Assembly (NCBI RefSeq): GCF_019175385.1
Contig: NC_083342.1
Span: 115,444,376 to 115,508,375 of the forward strand
Origin: Lycium barbarum
Lineage: Eukaryota; Streptophyta; Magnoliopsida; Solanales; Solanaceae
Direction of reading: 5' to 3'
Length of the DNA stretch: 64,000 nucleotides
Both the position numbers and the translations under genes were made by a program. Position 1 is the first letter of the stretch, and each line of letters starts with the position of its first letter. The notes beneath the pieces were generated by a model. That model was not told the DNA's origin. It saw only the letters and a program-made list of their open reading frames with translations, and did not search any database. Shown in pieces: positions 22,808 through 34,467 of this stretch.

Positions 22808-25800
22808 TATAGATTGAGTAGAAATTGAATTTGGTATTAATCCCACCTTGATGACTTGACCTATGTCTCTTACTAATTCACTTTTTGTAAATGTAATATT
22901 CTCAATACTCATATGTAACATTCTCAATACTCATATATCGATGTCGGTTAATTATCTTATTTTATTCATATATCACTGAAGCAGGTATATCCAGTTTTCA
23001 CCAAACAATCCAAAATTGATCCTTGAACATCTGACCACTAAAATAAAAAAGAAAACGATAAAAAGCTTATTTTATTTAATAGTATAAGATTTGGAGAATG
23101 GACAAAATAATTTCATCGAGAAGAAAAATGGCATGACCTTAACAACTCTGAATCTAGAAATTAACAATTTCAGAGATATGGTGCATCCCTTGTCGATATG
23201 TTAATTTGCAACTAAGCAGATTGCCTTAACGTCCTTTCTAAGCAAAGAAAATGACGTTATTTGATGGTTTGAAACTTTGATTTTGTTTTTGTCGGACAGG
23301 TGCTACCTTCTTTTATGTATTTGAATTTTTATTTAACTTTTTTTGGATTACCCTTCATAATACAAGCACCAAGAAAGCAGTTACTTAATTTGCTTGTTTT
23401 CATTTTTAGGTAGTGGCAGAGGCACTCTTAATTAAAGGGGTCATCCAACAACGTTACGGTAAGAAAATTGCTTTATAGTATGTGTAAATGGAATACTTAC
23501 TACGCTGAGACTACTTAAAAATAGTAGAAGTAAATATTAATTTGAGAAAGGAAATAAATTCTTAAAACTATCAGTCTTAAACTCAAACTACTTAAAACTT
23601 GAAATCTTGTGTACACTACGGCTTTAGGGTCATTCAAGTAATTACATTGGTTAACCCTTCATGCAAGTTATAGGGTCCATATTTTTCTTAGTAAAAGTTT
23701 AATTTCTAATCCAAACACGGTTCTTTTATTTGTTTTTCTCTTTCTTTTGTGGTCAAAAAAGCAAGACGAATACTATTATCATATTAAACCTCTTAGTTAG
23801 ATCATAGATGATTATATTAGGATGACGCTATATGGTTGTGACCCTACAAGCTAAGTTTTCTTCTTTTTATCTAGTGGCTAAATATATATTTATATTCGCA
23901 CTCGTGTGGTCAAAATCTAGGAAATATAAACCAAGGACTTTATACCATAAAATTTAATGTACTTTAATTTAAGGTATTTTTGGTTTCATTTAGAATAATA
24001 AATATAACAAATTTACCAAATTTCTGGAAAGAAATTGTATTTTAAATGACAGGATGTCGCCCCGACATGCGGCATGGTAGCTGTTGATTGTAAAATCAGT
24101 TTGCTGAGGTAGCTTTAAGAAAAAACCTAAGGATCCCTATTATTTAGTGTAAAAAAATATTTAATTATTAGTATTAAATTAATAAAAGAGTACTGAATCA
24201 TTAAAGGAGTCAAAGTAGTAGTAACAGGAGTACTTGAAAGTTTGAAAGTAATGCTAATCATGATTTTTTAGAACGACTTTATGACATTAAAAGTAGATTT
24301 GGTCAAGTGATCAGTTCCTTCATCTGAAGAGCTTTTTCTATAAGGGAATATTTGACCCCAAGTGATCGAGAAGGTACATGCTGTAATCTCATAATTTTTA
24401 AATAAAAGAAATGCACGCATTAATAGAATATGTATACATCTTTTTATAGAAGTGGCGGATCTAACAATGTTCAACAGAACTTGTTGATTTAATCGAACCT
24501 TACTCTCCGTTCAGATTGTACAGTGGCTGAATTCTGAATCCGTCATGGAGGAAAAGGGAATTGAAGTGTGACAAAGAAAAATAGAAATGAAAAAAGTGAA
24601 CATTTTCTCACTTTATTCTGAAGCTGGGTTGAACTTACTTTGAAGGTTATGACTCTAATAGTTCCTTGGAAGAACAATACAGTGATTTGCTTAAATCCTG
24701 TTAAATAATGTATTCTTTTCACCATGGCACTACAAATTCAAAATTGGTAACTGATCCCCTAATTTTGCTTTGGAGTCGATGTTTTCAGAAACAAGGTTCG
24801 ATTTAAATTCTAGAAATGTAGTTTAATAAATCAATATTTATAACACAATTTCTTAATTTTTCAAACATCTTTCAGACACGAAATTAAAGTTTACTACAAA
24901 TAAAAAAAGACATCTTTCAGAGACAATATTAAAGTTTACTACAAGTAGAAAGTAACACCATTGAAGTATCTCTTCTAATAATAAAAAAAAGAAAAAGGGA
25001 ACAAATAGTTGACCGTATTCACCGTTTACTTTTCCTAAATGATATTCATAGATTATATACCGATTATATACTGTTATGCACATATTATACCTGAATTGTA
25101 CACATATTAAACAAATGTCGGCTCTTTTTAGTTTAAGGTTCCATTGATAATGTTAATGGTTATAATTTAAGAATTTAATACCAAGGATTTTAGTTTAAGG
25201 TGCCATTTACAATGTTAACGGGCATGAAACTTTGATGGGCTTGGTCTAAAGTGCAATTGACAAATTTCCCTTCAAATGAGATAGTCTTTAATTTTTGTCC
25301 CTCAAAATCAAGCTTATGCCTAACGGGGAACAACTTGTGAAATATTATGATGCGAAAGTATAAACGTATGCCCCGCGAAAAGTTGTTTGCATCGTGCAAA
25401 AATTAAAGACCATCACAAAATAGAGACAAAAGTGCAAATTACCCCAAACTTACTCGGCTTAAAATTTTTATGGGCTTAACTTTCATAGTCGATAAGGCCA
25501 TTTCTCCGGAATTAATCTAAGAGCCCACTGGACTTACGCAGCAGAAGCCCAAGGATGACCCTTGATTTTGTAAACTTGGTATAAAGTTGGAAAAAATTAC
25601 CATGTTTAGAAAAGTTTCAAGTGAAATATGAAAATTCCCATAAACAGTTTCCAATGGTAGGAGGAAAATCTTCAAGTATATCAGTTGTCAAGCATTAGAG
25701 ATTCTATTGCTAATTTCATACTGTTTTGTATAAGGGAATGACTCTACCAACATCTTTCAAGTTGTATTAGAGAATTGATGTGTGTGTGTCTCTATTAATT

Positions 25801-26561
25801 AATTTCTTTGATGATAGTGAGTGAAGTGTCTCAATCTTTTAGTGGAATGTCATAATCAGTTGCCGCCTTTTGACGACTCATTATTACTAACTTTAGGTAT
25901 TATAATTAATTAAAATCTGTTGAGTATGATCAGTTAGGTGGCATTGAACTCGTTGTAGTTTTCTCTAATTAATACACCTGCATCTATAAGCTCGTTCTCA
26001 CTCAGAATTCGACAACTATTCTGGCTGAAGTAATGCTAATGTGTATTCGTTAAATAAGAAATAATATTAATTGCACTAAATTTTTGGCACATGATGGTAA
26101 ATTTCTAATTTCTAGTTTAAAGGTGTTCTCCTTTTCGCAGGTCGAAATTCAAACATGCCGTGTGGAATGTGCATTTGCCACTACTCTTCCTAGAAAGAAG
26201 ATTTTCCAATGAAGTCAATTTTCGACATATATGTTCATAATAAAAGGATAACCCAAAAAAAAAAAAAAAAAAACTCTACCGAATCACTAGGAACATCAAA
26301 AAGAATTGGTCAATGTAAAACTAAGATGCATGTATTCACAACCAAAATCCACTTTTCGTGTTACAAGCACAAAATTGTCCGAACTTTAGGGCCGGACATA
26401 TATTTGTCACAGCGCCGTTATGACATAGCAAAAATATACAACTTTCCATAGTTGAAATTACCTTGTTAATATTCTTGGTTACATACAAACAACTCACAAT
26501 TCATAACTCTTCCCTTTACCTAAATATTCCCAATTAAGCTTTTGATCTTAATTTCATAAGC
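22808..26561. other. intergenic upstream of the carboxylesterase, no gene seen
   Basis: No recognisable coding region in about 3.7 kb. A tandem duplication of a CATCTTTCAGA...AAAGTTTACTACAA unit lies at about 24865-24945. A GTTTAAGGTNCCATT block occurs at 25131 and again near 25192. The proximal promoter of the carboxylesterase must lie at the right end, but no TATA box can be assigned with confidence. Confidence 0.5.
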
Positions 26562-28179
26562 ATGTCAAAATTTGATCCTTACGACCACCTCAGTGTGGTG
26601 CTCAACAAAAATGGAAGTTTAACTCGTCTCCTTGCTTTTCCTACAACCCAAGCTACTGGTGATCAAGAACATCTCCCTGGCCAAGCTGTTGTTAGCAAAG
26701 ATATCACTTTAAATGCAGACAAGAAAACTTGGATCAGACTTTATCGTCCGAGTAAATTGCCCTCCAATGACAAATCTATCGCAAAACTTCCCATCATAGT
26801 TTACTTCCATGCAGGTTAGAGACAGATTCACGGTTTTAATTTAATGGGGTCAATATTTAGATTCTTGATTACCACTGAATCCATTACATTTTTGATATTA
26901 TGGGTTCGTAATCTATCACTCTCTCTATCCAAATTTACATGACATGGTTCGGATTTCGAGAGACAAACAAGAAAATCGTTGACTATGATTTATTTGTATG
27001 CCCTTTAAATATTTGAAATTGTTAATTATATACTTATAATACTTTTTATGTAATTTCTAAATGTGTAAATTGTTTTCCAAAAAGATTAAAGATTGTATAT
27101 CCGAATTCACGGTCAAAATTAAAAAGTTTCACTCTTCAAATCCGAACTATATATGACATATAAGTTGGGATGAAGGGAGTATATACTATAAATTTCATAT
27201 ATAATCTCATGTTCTGTCTCGAACCCAGTGCTTATATTCTTCATCCTCCATTGATGCAGGTGATACTGGATTCTAGTTACGTTAGTACTTTTATTTTAGG
27301 TCTAATTAATGTTCTCTAGGAGCTTTTCTGTCATGTTAGATATGTTAGATATTTATATGATAGTAAAAAATATAAAACACTTCTAGTATAAGTACAGTTT
27401 ATTTTAATTTATTTTAATAATATTTAACTGGGATGAGTTTAAATGGAGCGATATTATATTTCCGTGCAGGAGGATGGATTCATTTCAGCATAGCAAATAC
27501 CATGATCCATGAAGGTTGCAACCATCTCTCTAGTGAAGTCCCTGCCATAGTTGTCGCCGTGGAATATCGTCTCGCACCGGAAAACAAGCTCCCTGCACAG
27601 TACTACGATGCGATCGACGCGATTCTTTGGATCAAGAACCAAGCATTGGATAGTGTTAATGGTGAAAAATGGCTAAGGGAATATGGAGATTTCTCTAGGT
27701 GTTACCTCTATGGAGTGAGCTGTGGAGGGAACATTGCTTTCAATTCAGCACTTAAACTTCTCGATCGACAAATAGAGCCGTTACGTATCAATGGGATCAT
27801 AATGAACCAACCCCTTTTTGGTGGAAAAACGAGGACAAAATCTGAAATGAGGCTAGCCACAGATACATTTTTTCCCTTGCCAGTAATTGATGTGTTATGG
27901 GATTTGGCATTGCCACAAGGGACTGATAGGGATCATAGGTTTTGTAATCCAATGGTGGATGGGCCATATAGGGACAAGATCAAGAACCTTGGGAGGTGTT
28001 TGGTGATTGGATTTGGTGGGGACCCTTTGGTCGATAGGCAACAAGATTTTGTGCAAATGTTAGTGAAGGAAGGGATTATGGTGGAAGCTAGGTTTGATGA
28101 TGTTGGATTCCATGGAATTGATGTGGTTGATAGTCGAAGAGCTGCTGCTATTACTAATTTTATTAAGGAGTTCATTTGA
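26562..28179 (+). CDS. plant carboxylesterase (CXE, alpha/beta hydrolase-3 family)
   Basis: Exons 26562-26814 and 27470-28179 join (codon split after its first base) to 320 residues, the normal length of plant CXE proteins. The oxyanion-hole region is YFHAGGW at residues 81-87, where the family usually has HGGG. The nucleophile Ser168 lies in GVSCGG (usual GDSAGG). The acid is probably Asp269 in GGDPLVDRQ and the base His299 in GFHG. The VEYRLAPE block at about 115-122 is typical. These hydrolases cleave short acyl or phenolic esters, and relatives became gibberellin or strigolactone-related binders. The retained Ser-Asp-His triad argues for catalysis. The overall pattern (LPIIVYFHAGGWIHFS, LALPQGTDRDHRFCNP) is closest, from memory, to the carboxylesterase 1/120 group. 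The intron has correct GT-AG ends and contains a MITE. Substrate is unknown. Confidence 0.92.
26919..27179. mobile_element. Stowaway-like MITE in the carboxylesterase intron
   Basis: The left end CTCTCTATCCAAATTTACATGAC is mirrored by the right end ATGACATATAAGTTGGGATG followed by AAGGGAG-TA. It occupies about 40% of the 655-bp intron. The left boundary is uncertain by a few bases. Confidence 0.6.
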
Positions 28180-28534
28180 TGATCCTTCAATTTGGTGTAC
28201 GTGGAGATGTGTGCACTAAGCTCGTGATAGATGCAGGGTCTAAAAATGATCCAACCACATTAGTATGTTGTATGGTGCTTTCTTTGATAACTAGTATATG
28301 TAGTAATGTTAAATTAGGAAGTGATATTACTAGCAGTTACACGATTGATCTTGATCTTATTTATTTCTGCTTCTCGGTTGAATAATTCTAGGAAGTTTTT
28401 GACTTTATATTCATCTTTAATTTGAACTTATTTAATTTGGGGAAATGCATTCTTTTGAAGTTTGAGAGAATTTTAGTTCGTTGATTTATTAAGTAATGAT
28501 TTTCCGATGACAGCAACGATACAAATACTCATCA
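28180..28534. other. 3' flank of the carboxylesterase
   Basis: Contains the presumed 3' UTR. An open frame of 69 codons at 28176-28385 is not similar to anything I recognise and is probably untranslated trailer. Confidence 0.45.
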
Positions 28535-29773
28535 GTAACGTCCAATTCTACGTCTCAAATGAAACGTAGTACGGTTTTAGCAATAATAAACCTAATAAAA
28601 GATTGGGGTCGATCCCACGAGGAGTATGTGTGTGTTAAGACGTCAAAGCGTGAGAATTTAGAATTTCCTAAAGTATTCTCAAATAAGAGAGTTGTTTTGA
28701 GCAATTACTTCTAAAATTAGACTATTATGTTAAGCTAGGACTTTTATCAAACACTTAGAATGCAAAATATTTTGCTTGTTTTCAAATATTGAGAAGGACG
28801 GGGGTTGGGACCTCAATATGACATAATTAGTTCATGGACATTAGTATCTTGCTTAACTTTTTTGAATTAGCTATTATGATCCAATTTAATAACTACTCAT
28901 TAGAATTTTCCAATTCTAGGAAGCTTTTTCTCAAGACTTTTTCCAAACCCAAAGGAATATATTAAAACCCAATTGCATATGACCCAAGTAGAAATCTCCC
29001 TATACCTTGTTTGATTTCATTAATCAAGCTTCATTAATTCCTTAATAAGCTCAATTTCTTGCTACTTGTTCAGCACCCAAATCAATTTCTACCTTTCTAA
29101 GTAACAAATAGACATACAAGGCCTAATTTAGTGTTTTGCAGCCACCAAATTAACAAGAAGCTTAAAGACAAGTTGATAATCACAATTCAAGTACTAATAA
29201 GCAAGATAATTAACTACCCATTCACATTAATGTCATAAGAGTCACAACCCCAGCTATAGAGTTAAGCTACTCATAATAGAAATAGATAATACAAGATAGA
29301 AACAAAGTAAAGACATAATTAAAGAGTAACTAAGTAAGAAAAAGCAAACTCTATGTTGAAATCCTTCAAAAGCCTTCCAAAAGTAGCTATGGAGGCTTTA
29401 CTAAGTTCAAAGGTGTAAAGATGATATAAGAAAATGCCCTAAAAATCTATTTAAAGTCATTCACAATTGTGGCAAAAATGCCTTCTCGCCCTCAGCTGCG
29501 TGGGTGGCCACGTGGGCGAGGCCAGCTACGTGGGTGAGCCATGTGGTCCACATAGATTTTTCCTTTTGCTTCTTTAGCCATTTTTCCTTCACATTTTGGC
29601 CTTCCTATCCAATTGTCTCAAGCATTTGAAGCTATTCCAATCGTTATGCTTCTCCAAGGCTCTCAAAACCTAAAAATGCATCATTCGAACCATTATTAGT
29701 CCATTAATCAAACCAATGGGGCATGAATTTAGCATTAAAAAGTAGCATAAGTTGGCAAAATCCCAACTTATCA
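28535..29773 (-). mobile_element. putative solo LTR or non-autonomous retroelement flanked by CTCATCA
   Basis: The block is bounded by the identical 7-mer CTCATCA at 28528-28534 and 29774-29780. On the minus strand it begins TGATAAGTTGGGATTTTGCC, an LTR-like TG start. Its other end contains GATTGGGGTCGATCCCACGA, a motif I have seen in plant retrotransposon ends. If the duplication is only 5 bp (CTCAT), the element would end ...TTACTG, not CA, so the terminus is atypical. There is no coding capacity. Confidence 0.5.
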
Positions 29774-29780
29774 CTCATCA

Positions 29781-30839
29781 ACCAAAACTCAAGTCATGAT
29801 TCTCACAGAAATATTATTCCTTTTTTTTTTTTTGAAAACATAAAAAGTTTTTATTCGTAGACCATACAGGTTGCCATTTTCATGTAATTACTTTTTTATT
29901 ATGTACTCCCTTTGTCTCAATTTATGTGACAGGATTTCAAGAGTCAAACTTTTTTAATTTTGACCGTGCATTTAGAGCTAGAATCATTAATTTTTTTGAA
30001 ATAAAATTTACATATTTTGATATTGTGTAAAAAGTACTACAAATATAATTAAGACACAATAGTTGACAATTAAAAATATGTATAAGGCATATGAAAAAAG
30101 CGATCAAAAGAAAAATTGTTTGACTCTCGAAATGTGAAAGGTGCCACATAAATTGTGGCGAAGGGAATAGTAAACTACTCTAAACGTTCCCATAATACAA
30201 GAATAATTTATAACTTGCATCATCTTAGGGAGTTAATATTTTTGGTATTGAATTTTGAGATTAAAAAGGGTCTGTAAATAAGTAAACTAAAATTAAGGAA
30301 AAGGGATAATAACATTTTTAGTTCCTCAATTATTAATAAATTCGTTTTGATCCTTAATTATAACATTTGATTAAATATATTTTAACTTTAATCTATTCAG
30401 ATGTGTTTTAGTCCTTGATGTTGGACTGATCAATATCCGTTCTTTTATTCACATATCACAATTTAAGTACTGCTACAACCGTATAACATGTGATCAACAT
30501 CCCCACAAGTAATCGACAAAAGTCTCACTTCATGCACTGTTACATGCATGAAATTGATGGACCTAAGGGAAAAACACTCCTAGTTTTCTTTTCATTCCTT
30601 TCTGTCGTATTTTTTCTTGTCAACTAACTGTAGTAATAGGGGTGAAGACTGAATGTGATTGTGATTGAAATGACTAGAGAAAAATTGAGGTGTTGGGCCG
30701 AAGGATTGAGTAAGAGACAATTGGATGGGATGTCTGTACTCTGCTAGTTGATTGAATAAGATTTTTGTGAACATTTTTTTCTTAATTTGTCTTCAATATA
30801 ATGATAATAGTATACATAATGGTACTACCAAAAGTCGTG
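29781..30839. other. intergenic, no gene seen apart from one MITE
   Basis: No recognisable gene. Contains the Stowaway element at 29906-30170. The rest is AT-rich sequence without boundaries I can support. Confidence 0.45.
29906..30170. mobile_element. Stowaway-type MITE
   Basis: The left end TA-CTCCCTTTGTCTCAATTTAT and the right end CATAAATTGTGGCGAAGGGAATAG-TA are imperfect inverted repeats with TA outside both. It is about 265 bp and non-coding. Confidence 0.7.
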
Positions 30840-31140
30840 ATGAGGTGACACCGGGCAGTACCTCTCTATCATCAATTAAAAAGTTCTGAATTTGAATCCT
30901 AGAAATAAAATTATTTTCAACAGAAAGCCTATATTTTATTTTCCAAAATGAGATTTCAAGCGCGAGTTCGAATTAATGGGGTCTCAAAGCACGTACCATA
31001 CATGTATCTCTCTATCATCAACCGAAGGTTTTGAGTTTGAGTCCTATATAAAAATAAAATCTTCTTTGCTAGAAAGTGCATTTTATTTTTCAAAATGAAA
31101 CTTCAAGCGCAAATTCAAATTAATGGGGTCTCAAAGCGGG
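30840..31140. repeat. two tandem SINE-like units
   Basis: A ~150-bp unit occurs twice. Each has ACCTCTCTATCATCAA or ATCTCTCTATCATCAA, then a B-box-like GAATTTGAATCCTA or GAGTTTGAGTCCTA, then ATTTTATTTTYCAAAATGA and a shared AATGGGGTCTCAAAGC end. A tRNA-derived SINE duplicated in tandem is the simplest reading, but I see no convincing A box. Confidence 0.5.
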
Positions 31141-31255
31141 TAATGGACACCATATGAAAAATAAACAATATAAAGAACTAGTCTTTAAAAAAATAGAAAG
31201 GAGATAATCTCTTTTAGATGGAAATGGTGTCAAAAAAATGGGAAAAAAATAATAC

Positions 31256-31983
31256 TGTATACGGTAAAAGCCGGATGTGAGCCAAATCGGTGGAACAGGA
31301 ACCGGAGGAAGGAACAATGATGCGCCCGAGGCTACTCTCCCTTGACCGAAACAGTGCCCGGGCCGAAGCCGAGCAAGGGCACTGACTGATCTGCCCTCTG
31401 CATCGTTGAAACGGCCAAGCCCGAGGACTAGGGCTTTCATGGCCGTTGGTCCGCATGACCGTTAGCCCGAGTGACCGTTTGTCCGTGTGGCCGTTGCAGA
31501 CGGGTCACGCGCCAGTAACGTCCAGTCATGGTCAACTACCTACCATGCGTGTGTCAGACGGCGCCGTCAGTCTAATCCCACAAAATCCATGCAGAGCAGT
31601 CCTTTTTATTATTATTTTATTAACTCATATTGTATGAGAACCATGGGGGTGCCACTATAAATAGGGCATGTCCCCTTCCTTTAAAGGGGTTGGTCACTTT
31701 TATTTTCCAAGAACACTTGTAGTAGAAGAATTCATATATACAAATCTCTCTCATTGTTTGATTCGGCCAAGGCCATCAGTTATTATTATTATTATTGCAT
31801 TCCATCCATCTAATATCATACTTTGTTCACTAACACTCGTATCACTAGCAAACTATCGTCACTAGCCGTTTCACTAAGGAGCTCCCAAATACTTGTTTTT
31901 CCCCCTTAACACACATCAAGAACAAAGCACATATCCTATACCCATTCACAAATTTAATTGATTATCCGAATCCGGGGTAAACA
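31256..31983 (+). repeat. 5' LTR of the Tat-like element
   Basis: 728 bp, TGTATACGGTAAAAGCC...CGGGGTAAACA. It contains a clear TATA box (CACTATAAATAGGGC, about 31651-31665). The GC-rich upstream half carries repeated GACCGTT/GGCCGTT blocks, presumably U3 regulatory sequence. Confidence 0.95.
31651..31665 (+). promoter_or_regulatory. TATA box of the 5' LTR promoter
   Basis: CACTATAAATAGGGC, preceded by GC-rich U3 sequence and followed by an AT-rich leader. The same block is in the 3' LTR at about 42448-42462. Confidence 0.75.
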
Positions 31984-31986
31984 GTT

Positions 31987-32004
31987 TGGCGCCCACCGTG
32001 GGGT
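31987..32004 (+). promoter_or_regulatory. primer-binding site of the Tat-like element
   Basis: TGGCGCCCACCGTGGGG starts four bases after the LTR end and begins with TGG, complementary to a tRNA 3' CCA. I do not assign the tRNA. Confidence 0.8.
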
Positions 32005-32091
32005 TAGGATAATAATGGTATTTGGCCTTGATTTCTACCATATTCATCAAAACCAAAAGCGTCCCTACCCATCTCTGTGAAAACGGTCCAA

Positions 32092-33570
32092 ATGGCTGAC
32101 GTTGAACAATCCGGTCATGTCAATAATACCGAGATCGTGGCGGAAAACGAAGGGAGCGGACTGCGGGCATTGCCGAACCCCGCTGACCCGAACCCCGTTG
32201 ATTCAAGGGAGGGACTCAACCGATAAAATACTGTGGATCAAGAGAATGCCGCCCTACCGGCCACCGATCCTCTAAATACTCACCATTCCGTTACGTTGTC
32301 CCGGGATCGGGGCCAGAGAGAACCGGACGCACCAAACGATGGTGTTAACTTACGTTTAATTTTTGAAATGTTGTAGGAACAAAGAGCGGCAATCGCCGAG
32401 CAAAGAATAGCAATAGCGCAGCTGCAGAGCGGGAAGGGTGAAACAGGGGCGGTAAAGGCAAAGGGTATAGCCGAAACCGAAAGAAACGAAGCACGAATGG
32501 CTGAGAGCGACGGCTCCGGAGCCGGATCCTCAACCGAGGTCCTAAAGATGCTCGAAACCTTGGCGAAACAGGTGGATTCGACCGAAAAGAGGGTCGAGAC
32601 ATACAATTCTCGGGTGGACCAGATACCGGGGGCTTCGCCTTTACTGAAGGGGCCAGATTCGAAAAGGTACATCCAAAGGCCTTTTCCACCGAGTGCGGCC
32701 CCGAAACTGATCCCTAAGAGGTTCAAAATGCCCGACATACAGAAGTATGACGGCACCACGGACCCGCACGAGCACGTGACCTCGTATACTTGTGCCATAA
32801 AAGGCAATGATATGGAAGAAGATGAGATCGAGTCGGTGTTGCTGAAGAAATTTGGGGAAACTCTGTCGAAGGGAGCATTGACGTGGTATGACCATCTACC
32901 CGAGCACTCGATCACTTCTTTCGAAATGCTCGCTGATGACTTCGTAAAAGCACATGCCGGTGCCATAAAGGTGCAGGCCCGTAAGGTCGATATCTTCCGG
33001 ATAACTTAAAGGGACGATGAGCTACTACGGGAGTTCGTCACCCGGTTCCAGAGGGAACAAATGGAACTCCCCCCGGTACCAGAAGAATGGGCCGCACAAG
33101 CTTTCACAAAGGGGCTCAACATGCTAAGTTCAGTTGCCTCGGCCAAGTTGAAAGAAAATTTGCTGGAATACGAGGCCGTGACATGGGCCGATGTCCACAA
33201 TCGGTATGAATCGAAGATTCGGGTAGAGGATGATCAGTTCGAGCTCTCTCCGGTAAAGTTAAAAGTGGATAGAGGATTCGAGAAGTCGAGGAAAGGTTAT
33301 GAAATGAAGTCTGAATCATCAAAAAAAAGGTTTCGGCCATAATCCCACTCGGAGAGACCAATTTTCAGGTCAGAAAGGTCGAGGCAAAGCCCAAACCACC
33401 TCTCCGGTCGAGGTAGCAAGCGGATCGAGCGCCCGTCAAACAGTCGGGAACTCTCTTTCGGAAGCGACGCCGGAAGTTCCGTCAACAATAAGGGTCCACC
33501 GAAGATTTCGGAGTACAACTTCAACGTCAATACCTCGGGCCTTGTATCGGCCATCGGCCGCGTCCCGGAT
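32092..33570 (+). pseudogene. gag: gag of the Tat-like element, interrupted
   Basis: The ATG at 32092 opens a frame that stays in register to 34438 apart from in-frame stops at 32224, 32374, 33007 and 33340. A retrotransposon gag core is visible (about 32740-33240: FKMPDIQKYDGTTDPHEH, GALTWYDHLPEHSI, then EEWAAQAFTKGLN). The capsid-like protein would package element RNA. Stops sit where CAA, CAG or CGA is expected (for example before RDDELLREF), which suggests C-to-T change. No frameshift is needed in this part. Confidence 0.85.
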
Positions 33571-34440
33571 GTGCGATGGCCAAAACCACTAAGGTCAGAC
33601 CCAGGACAGCGGGATCCGAGCGTGGTGTGTGAATATCACGGAACCCATGGTCACAAAATGGAGGATTGCCGCCAGTTGAGAGAAGAGGTAGCCCGATTAT
33701 TAAAGAACGGCCACCTCCGAGATCTATTGAGCGAGCGAGCAAAAAATCACTACAAAGAAAGGGAAGCTCACCGAAGGGTCGAACCGGTTGAACACCAGCA
33801 TACAATCAACATGATAGTTGGGGGAATTGACGTCCCTCGGGGACCGGTAATGAAACGGACCAAGGTCTCAATTGTTCGTGAAAAACGCATCCGAGACCAT
33901 TCGACCAGGGGCTCTATTTTCTTCGATGACAAAGACGCGGAAGGCATCGTTCAACCGCACAATGATGCACTGGTAATTTCTGTACTTGTCTTTAAAACTA
34001 AAGTTAAACGTATTTTGGTTGACCCAGGTAGCTCGGCCAACATCATCCGATGGAGAGTGGTCGAACAGCTAGGGTTGCTCGATGGGATTGTACCGGTGGC
34101 TCGGGTACTCAGCGGGTTCAATATGGCCAGTGAAACCACGAAGGGGGAGATCTCGTTGCCCGTGAACGTGGATGGCACCATTCAGCAAACAATGTTCTAT
34201 GTGATCGAAGGGGACATGAAATATAATGCGTTATTGGGCAGACCTTGGATACATAGCATGAAGGCAGTTCCCTCAACACTGCATCAGTTGCTAAAATTCC
34301 CCACTCCGGAGGGGGTGAAAACTATCCGAGGCGAGCAGCCCGCAGCAAAGGAAATGTTCGCTGTAGAAGAGGCAATTCACCGGCCGGAGGAACCGGCTCA
34401 GGAAGAGAGGGGAACAACCGGGGGGGAGGTCCCCCAATAG
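33571..34440 (+). pseudogene. nucleocapsid zinc knuckle and aspartic protease of the Tat-like element
   Basis: This is in the same frame as gag. A zinc-knuckle-like CEYHGTHGHKMEDC segment lies near 33630. The retropepsin active-site motif appears as LVDPGSSANII at about 34015-34050, the DPGSS form usual in Tat elements, with LLGRPWIHSM later as the flap-side GR motif. The frame ends at a TAG (34438) followed directly by the reverse-transcriptase region in the same frame. The fusion polyprotein would have been continuous. Confidence 0.85.
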
Positions 34441-34467
34441 CAACTAAAGTATACTGGATCGGATCCA

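Noticed and set aside
31120..31637. Open frames on both strands across the 5' LTR (repeated at 41774-42434)
   Set aside because: They are duplicated in the 3' LTR and do not continue into gag. They are chance frames in GC-rich U3 sequence.
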